NCBI GenBank assembly: GCA_963793415.1 | Contig: CAWCAC010000002.1 | Coordinates: 806,001 to 870,000, forward strand | Length of the DNA stretch: 64,000 nucleotides | From: CAXMST01 sp963793415 | Lineage (GTDB): Bacteria; Actinomycetota; Thermoleophilia; Solirubrobacterales; 70-9 | Direction: 5' to 3' | In this document: positions 25,889-34,340 of the stretch, in pieces | Layout: each line of letters starts with the position of its first letter | Position numbering within the stretch: the first letter of the stretch is position 1 | The notes under the pieces: generated by a model | Seen by the model: only the letters and a program-made list of their open reading frames with translations | Databases searched by the model: none | Told to the model about the DNA's origin: nothing | Translations under genes and position numbers: made by a program

Positions 25889-25916
25889 ACCCTAGTGGAC
25901 CCGTCCCTAGTTGAAT
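25889..25916. promoter_or_regulatory. Closely packed divergent leaderless promoters
   Basis: The minus-strand -10 TAGGGT (25889-25894) serves the GTG at 25881, and the plus-strand TAGTTGAAT (25908-25916) serves the GTG at 25924. The two start codons are only 42 bases apart, so the -35 regions must overlap the opposite promoter. Confidence 0.45.
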
Positions 25917-25923
25917 GCCCGTC

Positions 25924-26871
25924 GTGACCCTCGTCCTCGACAGCGCCGCCGTGCTCGCAGCGATCGCCCCCGTCCGCGCGGTCGAGCTCACCGCCGAGGC
26001 CTTCCGCCGCCACCACGCGGGCGAGTGGGAGATGCCGCCTAAGACCTACGTCGATGCCCCACCCGACGGCGACTTCCGCGCGATGCCGGCCCGCGGCGAC
26101 GGCTATGCCTGCCTCAAGTGGGTGACCTCCTTCCCCCGCAATCCCGAGCGCGGTCTGCCCGTCGTCCGCGGCGCGCTGTTGCTCTCGAGCGCCGCCGACG
26201 GGGGTCTGCTCGCGATCCTCGACACGGCCGCGGTGACCTCGCTGCGGACGGGCGCCGCGGCAGCCGTCTCGGCCCGGGCGCTGGCGCGTCCCGGCGGCTC
26301 CTCGGTCGGCGTGATCGGCTGTGGCGTCAACGGCGGCTGGTCGGCCCGCTGCCTCGCCGCCGCGGGCTTCGGGCCCGGCGTCTGCCACGACGCCCGGCCG
26401 GAAGCGGCCGAGCAGCTGGCCGCCGAGCTCGGCTGGAGCGCGGGGACCCGTGAGCAGGCGGTGGCCGCCGAAGTCGTCGTCACCGTCACCCCCGGCGACG
26501 CGCCCGTCGTCGGCGAGGGCGAGCTGAGCGCCGGCGCCCACCTCGCCGTGCTCGGCGCCGACGCACGCGGCAAGGCCGAGGTCGAGGCCGCCGAGCTCGC
26601 CCGCTGCAGTCTCTTCTGCGATCAGTGGGAGCAGGCGTCGGCGGGTGGCGAGCTCTCCGGCGCGGTCGATCGCGGCGAGGTCTCCCGCGCCGACGTCGGC
26701 GACCTCGGCGCCGTCCTCGCCGGCGAGGCGCCGGGCCGGCGCGACACCGACGAGATCACCCTCTTCGACTCGACCGGGCTCGCGATCCAGGACCTGGCGA
26801 TCGCGATCGAGGCCTACGAGGCCGCGCGCGACGGTCGCGTCGAGGCGACCGCGATCGACCTGACCGCCTGA
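25924..26871 (+). CDS. Ornithine cyclodeaminase/mu-crystallin family protein
   Basis: This 315-residue protein has the family layout: an N-terminal dimerisation/substrate part (MPPKTYVDAPPDGDFRAMPA, near 37), ACLKWVTSFPRNPERGLPVV with the substrate-binding Lys, DTAAVTSLRTGAAAAVSARA with the conserved Arg, and a Rossmann nucleotide site VGVIGCGVNGG near 132. Members include ornithine cyclodeaminase, alanine dehydrogenase and ketimine reductases; the exact substrate is not clear. GTG 25924 fits the promoter better than an ATG nine bases earlier at 25915, which nearly touches the -10. Confidence 0.87.
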   Translation: MTLVLDSAAVLAAIAPVRAVELTAEAFRRHHAGEWEMPPKTYVDAPPDGDFRAMPARGDGYACLKWVTSFPRNPERGLPVVRGALLLSSAADGGLLAILDTAAVTSLRTGAAAAVSARALARPGGSSVGVIGCGVNGGWSARCLAAAGFGPGVCHDARPEAAEQLAAELGWSAGTREQAVAAEVVVTVTPGDAPVVGEGELSAGAHLAVLGADARGKAEVEAAELARCSLFCDQWEQASAGGELSGAVDRGEVSRADVGDLGAVLAGEAPGRRDTDEITLFDSTGLAIQDLAIAIEAYEAARDGRVEATAIDLTA

Positions 26872-26896
26872 GGCTGCGCGCGGCGGCCCGCCGGGC

Positions 26897-27313
26897 TCAG
26901 GCGCGGCCGTGCGTGCGGGCCGCGGCCTCGTTCAGCGCGACGAGCTTCTCGGCCGAGGGGAGCCAGCCCGGCTCCAGGTGAAAGCGCTCGCCGTCGATCA
27001 CCAGCACCTTGCCGTCGAGCTCGATCGCGACCTCGCCGAGCTCGGCCCCGATCTGCTCGTCGAGGATCTTGTAGCGCCAGAAGCTGATCGTCAGCACCAT
27101 CACCGACGTTCCCTGGAGCACGACCGTCTGCCGCTTGACGAACCAGGAGGCGATCAGGGCCAGCGGTATGAAGACGATGATCGCGGTGACGACGACCCAG
27201 AATGGGAACGGCGTCAGGGTCGAGCAGATCAGGGTCGGCTGGGGAGCGCCGGGGCTCGGCCGGACGCGCATCCACATCCGCTGCTCCCGCTCGGGGGCCT
27301 GCTCGGCCGCCAT
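26897..27313 (-). CDS. Small membrane protein downstream of the carboxylase beta subunit
   Basis: A 138-residue protein with two adjacent hydrophobic segments (FWVVVTAIIVFIPLALIASWF near 38-58, cited here only in part, and VVLQGTSVMVLTISFW near 64-79) and a C-terminal soluble domain of about 55 residues (IELDGKVLVIDGERFHLEPG). No catalytic motif is seen. Its ATG is three bases past the carboxylase stop, so it is surely co-transcribed. A membrane or regulatory role for the carboxylase is possible but unproven. Confidence 0.72.
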   Translation of the reverse strand: MAAEQAPEREQRMWMRVRPSPGAPQPTLICSTLTPFPFWVVVTAIIVFIPLALIASWFVKRQTVVLQGTSVMVLTISFWRYKILDEQIGAELGEVAIELDGKVLVIDGERFHLEPGWLPSAEKLVALNEAAARTHGRA

Positions 27314-27316
27314 GAC

Positions 27317-28885
27317 CTAAAGGGGGATGTTTCCGTGCTTGCGCTGCGGCTGGGCGACGCGCTTGGTCTGCAGGGTGCGCAGGGCGCGGATCAGCTTCGG
27401 CCGCGTCTCCGACGGCTCGATCACGTCGTCGATGTAGCCGCGCTCGGCCGCCGAGTAGGGGTTCGCGAAGCGGGCCTTGTAGTCGTCCATCAGCTTCTGG
27501 CGGCGCTCCTCCGGGGTCGGCGAAGAGGCCAGGTCCTTGCGGTAGATGATGTTGACGGCGCCTTCGGGACCCATCACCGCGACCTCGGCAGTCGGCCAGG
27601 CGAAGTTGAAGTCGGCCAGCATGTGCTTGGAGTTCATGACGTCGTAGGCGCCGCCGTAGGCCTTGCGAGTGACGACGGTGAGCTTCGGAACAGTGGCCTC
27701 GGTGAAGGCGTAGAGCAGCTTGGCGCCATGCCGGATGATCCCGTTCCACTCCTGGTCGGTGCCGGGCATGAAGCCGGGGACGTCGGTCAGGGTCACGATC
27801 GGCACGTTGTAGGCGTCGCAGGTGCGGACGAAGCGTGCGGCCTTCTCGGAGGACTCGATGTCGAGCACGCCGGCCAGGTGCTTGGGCTGGTTGCCGACGA
27901 TCCCGACGGGGAAGCCGTCGAGGCGGGCGAAGCCGCAGATGATGTTCTGGGCGAAGTGCTCGTGGACCTCGAAGAAGTCGCCGTCGTCGACGATGAGCGA
28001 GACGACCTCGCGCATGTCGTACGGCTTCTGGGGGTCGGCGGGGACGATCTGGCCGAGCTCGTCCTCGGTCCGGTCGGGATCGTCGAAAGGCTCGACCCGG
28101 GGCGGCATCTCGAGGTTGTTCGAGGGCAGGAAGCCGAACAGGTAGCGGACGTCCTCGAGGCAGCTCTCCTCGTCCTCGGAGGCGAAGTGGGCGACGCCGG
28201 ACTTCGAGTTGTGGGTCATCGCGCCGCCGAGCTCCTCGAACTCGACCTCCTCACCGGTGACCGTCTTGATCACGTCGGGGCCGGTGATGAACATGTGCGA
28301 CGTCTCCTTGACCATGAAGATGAAGTCGGTCATCGCCGGGGAGTAGACGGCGCCCCCCGCGCACGGGCCCATGATCACGCTGATCTGGGGGATCACGCCG
28401 GAGCACTGCACGTTGCGGACGAAGACGTCGCCGTACGCGCCAAGGGACACGACGCCCTCCTGGATCCGGGCGCCGCCGGAGTCGTTGATGCCGATCACGG
28501 GGGCACCGACCTTGGCGGCCATGTCCATGACCTTGACCATCTTCTCGGCCATCACCTCACCGAGCGAGCCGCCGAAGACGGTGAAGTCCTGGCTGAAGAC
28601 GAAGACCGTGCGACCGTCGATCTCACCGTAGCCGGTGACGACGGCGTCGCCCCAGGGCCGGTTCTTCTGCATCTCGAAGTCGTAGGTCCGGTGGCGGACG
28701 AAGGTGTCGAGCTCCTCGAAGGTGCCCGGATCGAGCAGCTTCTCGATTCGCTCGCGGGCGGTCATCTTGCCCTTCGCGTGCTGCTTCTCGACAGCGGCCT
28801 CGGAGGCCGAGTGGATCGCGGCCTCGCGCAGCTCGCGCAGCTGGGAGAGCTTCTCCTCGTATGTCTCGGGTGCCTTGTCGCGCAT
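27317..28885 (-). CDS. pccB: Acyl-CoA carboxylase carboxyltransferase (beta) subunit, propionyl-CoA type
   Basis: This 522-residue enzyme transfers the carboxyl group from biotin to an acyl-CoA. Both crotonase-like halves are present: INDSGGARIQEGVVSLGAYG with the oxyanion-hole Gly, and GFMPGTDQEWNGIIRHGAKLL in the C-half. RKAYGGAYDVMNSKH carries Asp at the position that favours propionyl- over acetyl-CoA in Streptomyces PccB. No biotin carboxylase gene is in the window. The methylmalonyl-CoA mutase subunit at 58,164 could use the product. Promoter TACAAT is at 28926-28931 (minus strand), about 40 bases upstream. Confidence 0.94.
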   Translation of the reverse strand: MRDKAPETYEEKLSQLRELREAAIHSASEAAVEKQHAKGKMTARERIEKLLDPGTFEELDTFVRHRTYDFEMQKNRPWGDAVVTGYGEIDGRTVFVFSQDFTVFGGSLGEVMAEKMVKVMDMAAKVGAPVIGINDSGGARIQEGVVSLGAYGDVFVRNVQCSGVIPQISVIMGPCAGGAVYSPAMTDFIFMVKETSHMFITGPDVIKTVTGEEVEFEELGGAMTHNSKSGVAHFASEDEESCLEDVRYLFGFLPSNNLEMPPRVEPFDDPDRTEDELGQIVPADPQKPYDMREVVSLIVDDGDFFEVHEHFAQNIICGFARLDGFPVGIVGNQPKHLAGVLDIESSEKAARFVRTCDAYNVPIVTLTDVPGFMPGTDQEWNGIIRHGAKLLYAFTEATVPKLTVVTRKAYGGAYDVMNSKHMLADFNFAWPTAEVAVMGPEGAVNIIYRKDLASSPTPEERRQKLMDDYKARFANPYSAAERGYIDDVIEPSETRPKLIRALRTLQTKRVAQPQRKHGNIPL

Positions 28886-28925
28886 CGGATCGCCGGCCTG
28901 GCAACGCAGCCGTGCCGGGCGCGGG

Positions 28926-28931
28926 ATTGTA
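28926..28931 (-). promoter_or_regulatory. -10 element of the carboxylase operon
   Basis: TACAAT on the minus strand, embedded in TACAATCCCGC, identical to the sequence context at 15787-15792. A leader of about 35 bases would result. Confidence 0.5.
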
Positions 28932-28960
28932 AGGGGAGGACTGCGAGCGCGGCGGGGTCG

Positions 28961-30037
28961 TCAGAGCGCGCGCTCGAGCTCGAGCTCGTCGCGCTTGTAG
29001 ATCCCGTGGTTGCCCTCGGTCGGGATCGACGGCTTCAGGCGGGCCCGCGCGAACTCGATCGCCCCCGGTCGCAAGGCGGTCAGCCGGAAGCCGCGGCGCT
29101 GGTAGAAGCGCAGCGCATCGACGTTGTCGTTGGTGGTGACGACGAACAGCGCGCGGCGGCCGAGCTCGCCGCAGCGGCTCGCCAGCTCCTCGACCAGCGC
29201 CGTGCCGACCCCGTTGCCGGGCTCGGTCGCGTGCATGTTGAGGATCTCGACCCGCTCGCCGTCGTCGATGAAGCTGAGTAGCCCGGCCAGCTCGTCGCCG
29301 GCGATGGCGAGCAGCATCGGCACCTCGGCCTGGTCGACGAGCTCGCCGTTGCGGGCGATGTGCGAGGCGTTGCGCTCCGCGAGCCGGTCGGCGACCAGCG
29401 CGGCGTCGTCGCCGGTCCGCTCGCGGATCACCACGTCCGGAGCCGGCCCGGCGAGCTCGGCGCCGATCTCGGCCAGCTCGGGGTCGAGGACGGTGCCGCC
29501 GAGCGCCCGCAGGCGCGCCAGCGCGGCAGCGCGCGGGTCCGACTCCTGATCGGGCGGGTCGACGGCGAGCGGCGCGTCGAGGTACTCGCGGCAGACAGCG
29601 ATCACGCGGGAGCCGACCGGGATGTCCTCGCCGCCGAGCCCGGTCGGGCCGGCACCGTCCCAGCGCTCGCGGGCGTTGAGGATCCAGGCGCAAGCTCGGT
29701 CGGGGACCCCGGCGCCGCGGGCGAGCGCGTGTCCATGTACGGAGTGGCCGGAGAGCTGTTCGCGCTGCGGTTCGGCGAGGTCGTCCGGCCTCGCGTAGAG
29801 GAGCTCGGCCGGGACGTAGAGCTTGCCGACCTCGTGCAGGCGGGCGGCCTCTCCGACCAGCTCCGCGTCGGCGCTGCCGGCCTCGGTCGCAATCGCCACT
29901 GCCAGTGCCGCGGCGATCTCCGATCGCGCTGTCGCCGTCGACATGTGCGCCTCGAGTGCCTCGAGCAGGCTCGCGCCGCGGGCGCGGGCGAGCGCGGCCT
30001 CGCCGGTCGGCTCGGGGTTCGCGGGCGCGTCGGGCAT
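28961..30037 (-). CDS. Degenerate HD-GYP-like domain fused to a GNAT acetyltransferase
   Basis: The 358-residue protein joins two domains. Residues about 20-190 look like an HD/HD-GYP phosphodiesterase, but key residues differ: LHEVGKLYVP replaces HDIGK, and DGAGPTGLGGEDIPVGSRVI replaces DGxGYPxGLxGxxIPxxxRI. Residues about 215-358 form a GNAT domain: VIRERTGDDAALVADRL, EILNMHATEPGNGVGTALVE (acetyl-CoA loop) and FYQRRGFRLTALRPGAI. Cyclic-di-GMP hydrolysis is therefore doubtful; a signal-binding domain controlling an acetyltransferase is a reasonable guess. The start ATG 30037 begins a Pro/Glu-rich leader; TATCCT lies 27 bases upstream. It is divergent from the GT2 gene at 30,132. Confidence 0.78.
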   Translation of the reverse strand: MPDAPANPEPTGEAALARARGASLLEALEAHMSTATARSEIAAALAVAIATEAGSADAELVGEAARLHEVGKLYVPAELLYARPDDLAEPQREQLSGHSVHGHALARGAGVPDRACAWILNARERWDGAGPTGLGGEDIPVGSRVIAVCREYLDAPLAVDPPDQESDPRAAALARLRALGGTVLDPELAEIGAELAGPAPDVVIRERTGDDAALVADRLAERNASHIARNGELVDQAEVPMLLAIAGDELAGLLSFIDDGERVEILNMHATEPGNGVGTALVEELASRCGELGRRALFVVTTNDNVDALRFYQRRGFRLTALRPGAIEFARARLKPSIPTEGNHGIYKRDELELERAL

Positions 30038-30131
30038 GTCGTCGTCGGCGGGAGCGATCAGGGGAGGATAGGCGCGCCCCGCCCGCCTCCTCACCCCGAG
30101 CGCACGGCCTGGGCTGTGCGATCCTCGCCCC

Positions 30132-31544
30132 GTGACCGCGCCCACGTCAGAGCTCGCGATCGAGACGGTGACCCCACTTCCGGGGCGGCTCGCGACCGGC
30201 GGGGGCACGGCGCTGTTCGTCGACGGCCGCTGCCGGCCAGGCGGCGATCGCGAGATCGCCGGCCTCGAGGTCCTTCTCGCCGGCGAGCCGATCCCGGCGC
30301 TCGGCTGGGGCCTGGCGCCGCCGCGGATGCACGGCAGCGACTACTGGTGGGCGATCCTGCCGATCGCCGCCGTCGAGTCGGAACGGACGGTCGCGCTGAC
30401 CCTGCGAGCGACCTTCGCCGGCCGTGGTGCGGCCGAGGCCCCGCTGGGCGAGCTCGTGCTCGTGCCGCAGGTCGAGCGAGCGACCTCCAGCGTCGCCCGC
30501 CCCGAGATCGACGAAGGCCCCTTCGTCGCGATCTGTATGGCCACCTACGACCCCGACCCGGCGATGTTCGAGTCGCAGGTCGAGTCGATCCGCGCCCAGA
30601 CCCACCGCAACTGGATCTGCCTGATCAGCGACGACTGCTCCTCGCCCGGCGCGCGCGCGGCGATCTCGCGAACCGTCGAGGGGGATCCCCGCTTCGCCGT
30701 CTTCTGGGCGGGCGAGAACGCGGGCTTCTACGCGAACTTCGAGCGGGCGCTGGCGATGGTGCCCCCGGCAGCGACGCACGTCGCGCTCAGCGATCAGGAC
30801 GACCGCTGGCGGCCCGACAAGCTCGAGCGCCTGCTCGCAGGCCTCGAGCCCGGCGCCCGACTCGTCTTCAGCGACATGCGGATCACGACCCGCTCCGGCC
30901 GCGTCGTCGCCGACACCTACTGGGGCTTCCGGCCCGTCAACCACACCGACTTCGGCTCCGAGGTGATCGCCAACACCGTGACCGGCGCCGCTTCGTTGTT
31001 CGAGGCATCGCTGCTCGACGACGTGCTCCCGTTCCCGCCGCGACACGGCGCCGCCTTCCACGACCACTGGATCGGCCAGGTGGCGATGGCGCTCGGCCCG
31101 ATCTCCTACGTCGACGAGCCGCTCTACGACTACGTCCAGCACGACGAGGCGGCGCTCGGCTACCTGCAGGCGAACGGCGCCGGGCGCTTCAGCGCCCCCC
31201 TCGGCGAACGGGTGGCCACCTGGTACGTGCGCTGGAGCGGGCGAGGATTCAGGCTCGGCTGGCGCGTCCCCTACTTCAAGCTCTACTGCCGGGTGCGCGT
31301 CGCGACGACCGCGATGCGGCTGCGGCTTGCCGGCCGCCTGGCGCCGGACCGGCTCGACGTGCTCGCGGCGATCGAGGACAGCCCGGCGGGGATCGGCTGG
31401 CTCGCGCGGCGGGCGCTGCGCGATCTGCGCGGCCCGACCGCGACGATCGGCCGCGAGCGGGTGATGCTCGCCGGGCTCGCCTGGAAGCACGGAGCCTTCG
31501 CGCGGCGCCGGGCGCGGGCGGCGCGGCGGCGCCTCTCCGCCTGA
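30132..31544 (+). CDS. GT2-family glycosyltransferase with N-terminal beta domain
   Basis: A 470-residue protein. Residues 1-120 form a beta-rich domain of unknown role. The GT-A domain begins VAICMATYDPDPAMFESQ (near 136), has the nucleotide-binding ISDDCSSPGARAA, and the DXD-like site ALSDQDDRWRPDK near 222. The C-terminal helical part is basic (FARRRARAARRRL). It should transfer a sugar from a nucleotide sugar in the cytoplasm during envelope glycan synthesis. It is the first gene of the large glycan region, converging on the exporter operon. A weak -10, GATCCT, lies six bases before the GTG. Confidence 0.88.
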   Translation: MTAPTSELAIETVTPLPGRLATGGGTALFVDGRCRPGGDREIAGLEVLLAGEPIPALGWGLAPPRMHGSDYWWAILPIAAVESERTVALTLRATFAGRGAAEAPLGELVLVPQVERATSSVARPEIDEGPFVAICMATYDPDPAMFESQVESIRAQTHRNWICLISDDCSSPGARAAISRTVEGDPRFAVFWAGENAGFYANFERALAMVPPAATHVALSDQDDRWRPDKLERLLAGLEPGARLVFSDMRITTRSGRVVADTYWGFRPVNHTDFGSEVIANTVTGAASLFEASLLDDVLPFPPRHGAAFHDHWIGQVAMALGPISYVDEPLYDYVQHDEAALGYLQANGAGRFSAPLGERVATWYVRWSGRGFRLGWRVPYFKLYCRVRVATTAMRLRLAGRLAPDRLDVLAAIEDSPAGIGWLARRALRDLRGPTATIGRERVMLAGLAWKHGAFARRRARAARRRLSA

Positions 31545-31561
31545 CTGCGCGAGCGGTCGCG

Positions 31562-32239
31562 TCAGTCCTGCATCCGCAGGAAGCGCTCGTGCGGGGTCCC
31601 GGTCAGGGCGGCGCTGAGCTCGTCCCAGTTCTCGACCGTCTCGGCGAGCGGCTTCGTGCGGAGGCGCTCGAACCAGGAGCGCAGCGGCTCCGGATCGAGG
31701 CCGAGGAAGCGCTGCAGCTGCTCGAGCCGGGCCTCGTCGCCGAGCTCCTCGTAGGCGATCCGGAAGGTCTCGTGGCCGGCGGCGAGCTCGTCGAGCTCAG
31801 CCTCCTCCTCGGCGATCCGGTCGAGCGCCCCCAGACAGGCTGCGGGATCGATCGTCACCGTCGCGTCGCCGTAGCTGCCGAAGATCGATTGCGAGACGCC
31901 GGTCGTCGCAAGCAGCTGGCGCGAGACGAGCTGCGCGAGCCGGTTGCGGCGCGAGAGCCGGATCACCGCCAGCTCCGGGTCGTCGCGGACGACTGCGGCG
32001 GATCTTGGCTCGAGGCGGATCGAGTTGATCGGAAGCTTGAACCCGCTGGCGCGCTCGTTCCCGCCCTCGAGCAGGCCGGCGAGGAAGGCCTCCGGATCGT
32101 CGCTGTCGGCGGCGGCGAAGGTTGGCGGTTTGCCCTCGCTGAACACCTCGCCCCAGCAGCGCGCCTGGGAGTGGTGATCGAGCATCGACTGCAGATGGGT
32201 CGACCCCGTCCGCCCGAGGCAGAGGATCACGAAGCGCAC
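31562..32239 (-). CDS. Stf0/NodH-like sulfotransferase
   Basis: The 225-residue protein starts MRFVILCLGRTGSTHLQSML, with GRTGST (9-14) as the 5'-phosphosulfate loop of PAPS-dependent sulfotransferases. RLSRRNRLAQLVSRQL near 93-108 corresponds to the 3'-phosphate-binding segment. Related enzymes sulfate trehalose, lipooligosaccharides or other glycans. The GTG is three bases after the stop of the Wzm gene, so this is the last gene of a methyltransferase - Wzt - Wzm - sulfotransferase operon. A glycan in export or its lipid carrier is the likely acceptor (inference). PAPS would come from CysC. Confidence 0.83.
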   Translation of the reverse strand: MRFVILCLGRTGSTHLQSMLDHHSQARCWGEVFSEGKPPTFAAADSDDPEAFLAGLLEGGNERASGFKLPINSIRLEPRSAAVVRDDPELAVIRLSRRNRLAQLVSRQLLATTGVSQSIFGSYGDATVTIDPAACLGALDRIAEEEAELDELAAGHETFRIAYEELGDEARLEQLQRFLGLDPEPLRSWFERLRTKPLAETVENWDELSAALTGTPHERFLRMQD

Positions 32240-32242
32240 GGG

Positions 32243-33094
32243 CTAGAGCGCTTCGGCGATCTTCGGCGCGTCGCGCTTGAACCAGAAGAAGCCGGTCAGG
32301 CCGATCGCGACGGCGACGGCGAGCGGGATCAAGAGGCCCTCGCCGACGCCGAGCAGATCGACGGGCGTCTCGCCGTTCGGGTCGACGATCCAGATCCGCA
32401 GGTATTCGATGATCGGCGAGAGCGGGTTGGCGTTGATCAGCGGCTGGATCCACTCGGGCAGGATCGCGAGCGTGTAGAGGATCGGCGTCGCGTAGAACAG
32501 TGCCCGCAGCGTCAGCGACCAGCCCTGCCCGACGTCCTCGGAACGCACGAAGGCGACCGCGAGCAGCATCGACAGCGTCGTCGTCAGGGCGACGAGAGCG
32601 ATCAGTCCCAGCGGCACCACTAGCCAGTGCGCCTCGGGTGTGACCCCGGTCAGGATCAGGAGCAGGAAGACGCCGATCAGGTTGAAGACGAGCGTAATCG
32701 CCGCGCTCAGGTTGAGGCTGAGAGGGATCACGATCCGCGGGAAGTGCGTCTTGCGCAGCATCGACTCGCGCGCCTGGATCGACCGCAGCGAGGTGTTCGT
32801 CGCCTCGCTGAAGTACTGGAAGACGACGAGGCCGAGGATCAGCTTCTGGGGGAAATCGGAGACGTCGTCGGCGAATCGGCTCAGGACCTCGTTGACGACG
32901 AGGTAGATGACGCCGAAGAACGCGAACGGCTTGAGCACGCTCCACAGGTAGCCGAGCGTCGTGTTGGTGTACTGCAGCCGGAACTCGGTCACCGAGATCA
33001 GCCAGAGCAGGTCCCAGGTGCGGCGCCATCCGTCACCGAAGGCCGACGGCCCCGGGATCTCGCGCAGCTCGAGCGGCTCCGAGCGCGCGTTCAC
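32243..33094 (-). CDS. wzm: ABC-2 polysaccharide exporter permease
   Basis: The 283-residue protein has six hydrophobic helices and the ABC2-membrane pattern of Wzm/TagG/KpsM: FRLQYTNTTLGYLWSVLKPF near 37-56, SMLRKTHFPRIVIPLSLNLS as the coupling-helix region, and PILYTLAILPEWIQPLINAN near 221. Its GTG overlaps the ATP-binding gene stop by four bases (GTGA). It should export a lipid-linked polysaccharide or teichoic-acid-type polymer with the neighbouring Wzt protein. Confidence 0.93.
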   Translation of the reverse strand: MNARSEPLELREIPGPSAFGDGWRRTWDLLWLISVTEFRLQYTNTTLGYLWSVLKPFAFFGVIYLVVNEVLSRFADDVSDFPQKLILGLVVFQYFSEATNTSLRSIQARESMLRKTHFPRIVIPLSLNLSAAITLVFNLIGVFLLLILTGVTPEAHWLVVPLGLIALVALTTTLSMLLAVAFVRSEDVGQGWSLTLRALFYATPILYTLAILPEWIQPLINANPLSPIIEYLRIWIVDPNGETPVDLLGVGEGLLIPLAVAVAIGLTGFFWFKRDAPKIAEAL

Positions 33095-34338
33095 GAGCCC
33101 GCCTCCGGTGCGGTCGTCGCGGGCGTGGTCGTGACCTCGATCTCGTGGTCGAGCAGCATCGAGCCGCCGCGCTTCTCGCCGGCGATCTCGAGCCGCGCCA
33201 TCTTCGTCGGCCCGGCGGGGGTGTCGGCACCGGTGAAGATGTCGCAGGCGATCGTGTAGCGACCCGGCGGCAGCCGGTTCTCGATCGTCGCCGAGAGCTC
33301 GACGACGGAGCCGGCCGGGGTGTCGCCGTTCTCCGACAGCGCCACCCGGTCGCTCGCGAACATCAGCCGCCCGTCGCTGCCGGCGATCTGGAATCCGAAG
33401 CTGGCGTCCGGGTAGTCGCGCTCGACTTTGACGGTCGCCCGCAGGTTGATCGGATCGCCGGCCCGGACCCGATCCACCTTGTCGCCGTCGGCGCCGACGA
33501 CCCAGCTGTCGGCGATCCTCGCGTACGGGTCTGCGATTGCGGCGACGATCTTCGACGACATCTCCGGCAGCTTGTGGTCGGGGCGCTCGAGCATCGCCGA
33601 GAGGTTGACGTCGTAGTAGTGCTCGGCGACCAGGTCGGGCGCGCCGATCGTGTGGATCTCGCCGTCGTGGAGGAGCAGCGCCCGCTCGCAGTACTGCGTC
33701 ACGATCGGCATCGAGTGGGTGACCAGCAGGATTGTGCGCCCCGCCCGGTGCATGTCCTCGAAGACCTCGCCGCAGCGCTCCTGAAACTCGGCGTCGCCGA
33801 CCGCGAGGACCTCGTCGATCAAGAGGACGTCGGCGTCGACGTGTGTCATCACCGAGAAGCCGAGCCGGACCTTCATCCCCGAGGAGTAGTTCTTGACCTG
33901 GAGGTCGACGTAGTCCTGCAGGCCCGCGAACTCGATGATCTCGTCGAAGCGGCGCCGCGCCTCAGCCGGGCTCAGTCCCATCATCACGCCGTTCAAGACG
34001 ACGTTGTCGCGGGCGGTCAGCTTCGGGTTGAAGCCGACCCCGAGCTCGAGGAAGGGGGCGAGCCGGCCGGCGACCTTGACCGTTCCGCTGTCGGCCGGGT
34101 AGACGCTCGCGAGCAGCTTCAGCAGGGTGCTCTTGCCGGACCCGTTGCGGCCGACGATGCCGAAGAACTCGCCCTGGGCGACGTCGAAGCTGAGGTCGGC
34201 AAAGACATCGAGCAAGCGACCGGGGGTGCGGCCGAGCGGGTTGCGCAGGCGTCCGCGCAGGGTCGCGGGGACCCGGCGGCCGGGGACGTGGAACCGCTTG
34301 CTGAGGCCGCGAACCTCGATGGCGGTGGGCCGCTGCAT
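33091..34338 (-). CDS. wzt: ABC polysaccharide exporter ATPase with C-terminal glycan-recognition domain
   Basis: This 415-residue Wzt-type ATPase has Walker A GRNGSGKST (63-71), signature YSSGMKVRLG (151-160), Walker B VLLIDEVLAVGD (171-182), and the switch His in VTHSM. From about residue 265 a beta-sandwich domain follows (WVVGADGDKVDRVRAGDPIN...), the place of the Wzt-C domain that binds the modified non-reducing end of O-antigens in some bacteria. Such domains read a methyl or phosphate cap; the upstream overlapping operon gene is a methyltransferase. ATG 34338 begins two bases from that gene's stop; a GTG at 34359 would overlap it. Confidence 0.93.
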   Translation of the reverse strand: MQRPTAIEVRGLSKRFHVPGRRVPATLRGRLRNPLGRTPGRLLDVFADLSFDVAQGEFFGIVGRNGSGKSTLLKLLASVYPADSGTVKVAGRLAPFLELGVGFNPKLTARDNVVLNGVMMGLSPAEARRRFDEIIEFAGLQDYVDLQVKNYSSGMKVRLGFSVMTHVDADVLLIDEVLAVGDAEFQERCGEVFEDMHRAGRTILLVTHSMPIVTQYCERALLLHDGEIHTIGAPDLVAEHYYDVNLSAMLERPDHKLPEMSSKIVAAIADPYARIADSWVVGADGDKVDRVRAGDPINLRATVKVERDYPDASFGFQIAGSDGRLMFASDRVALSENGDTPAGSVVELSATIENRLPPGRYTIACDIFTGADTPAGPTKMARLEIAGEKRGGSMLLDHEIEVTTTPATTAPEAGS

Positions 34339-34340
34339 GT

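Noticed and set aside
29360..32623. Very long plus-strand open frame (over 1,000 codons)
   Set aside because: It crosses several well-supported genes on both strands, has Arg/Asp/Gly-rich low-complexity translation, and is a high-GC shadow frame.
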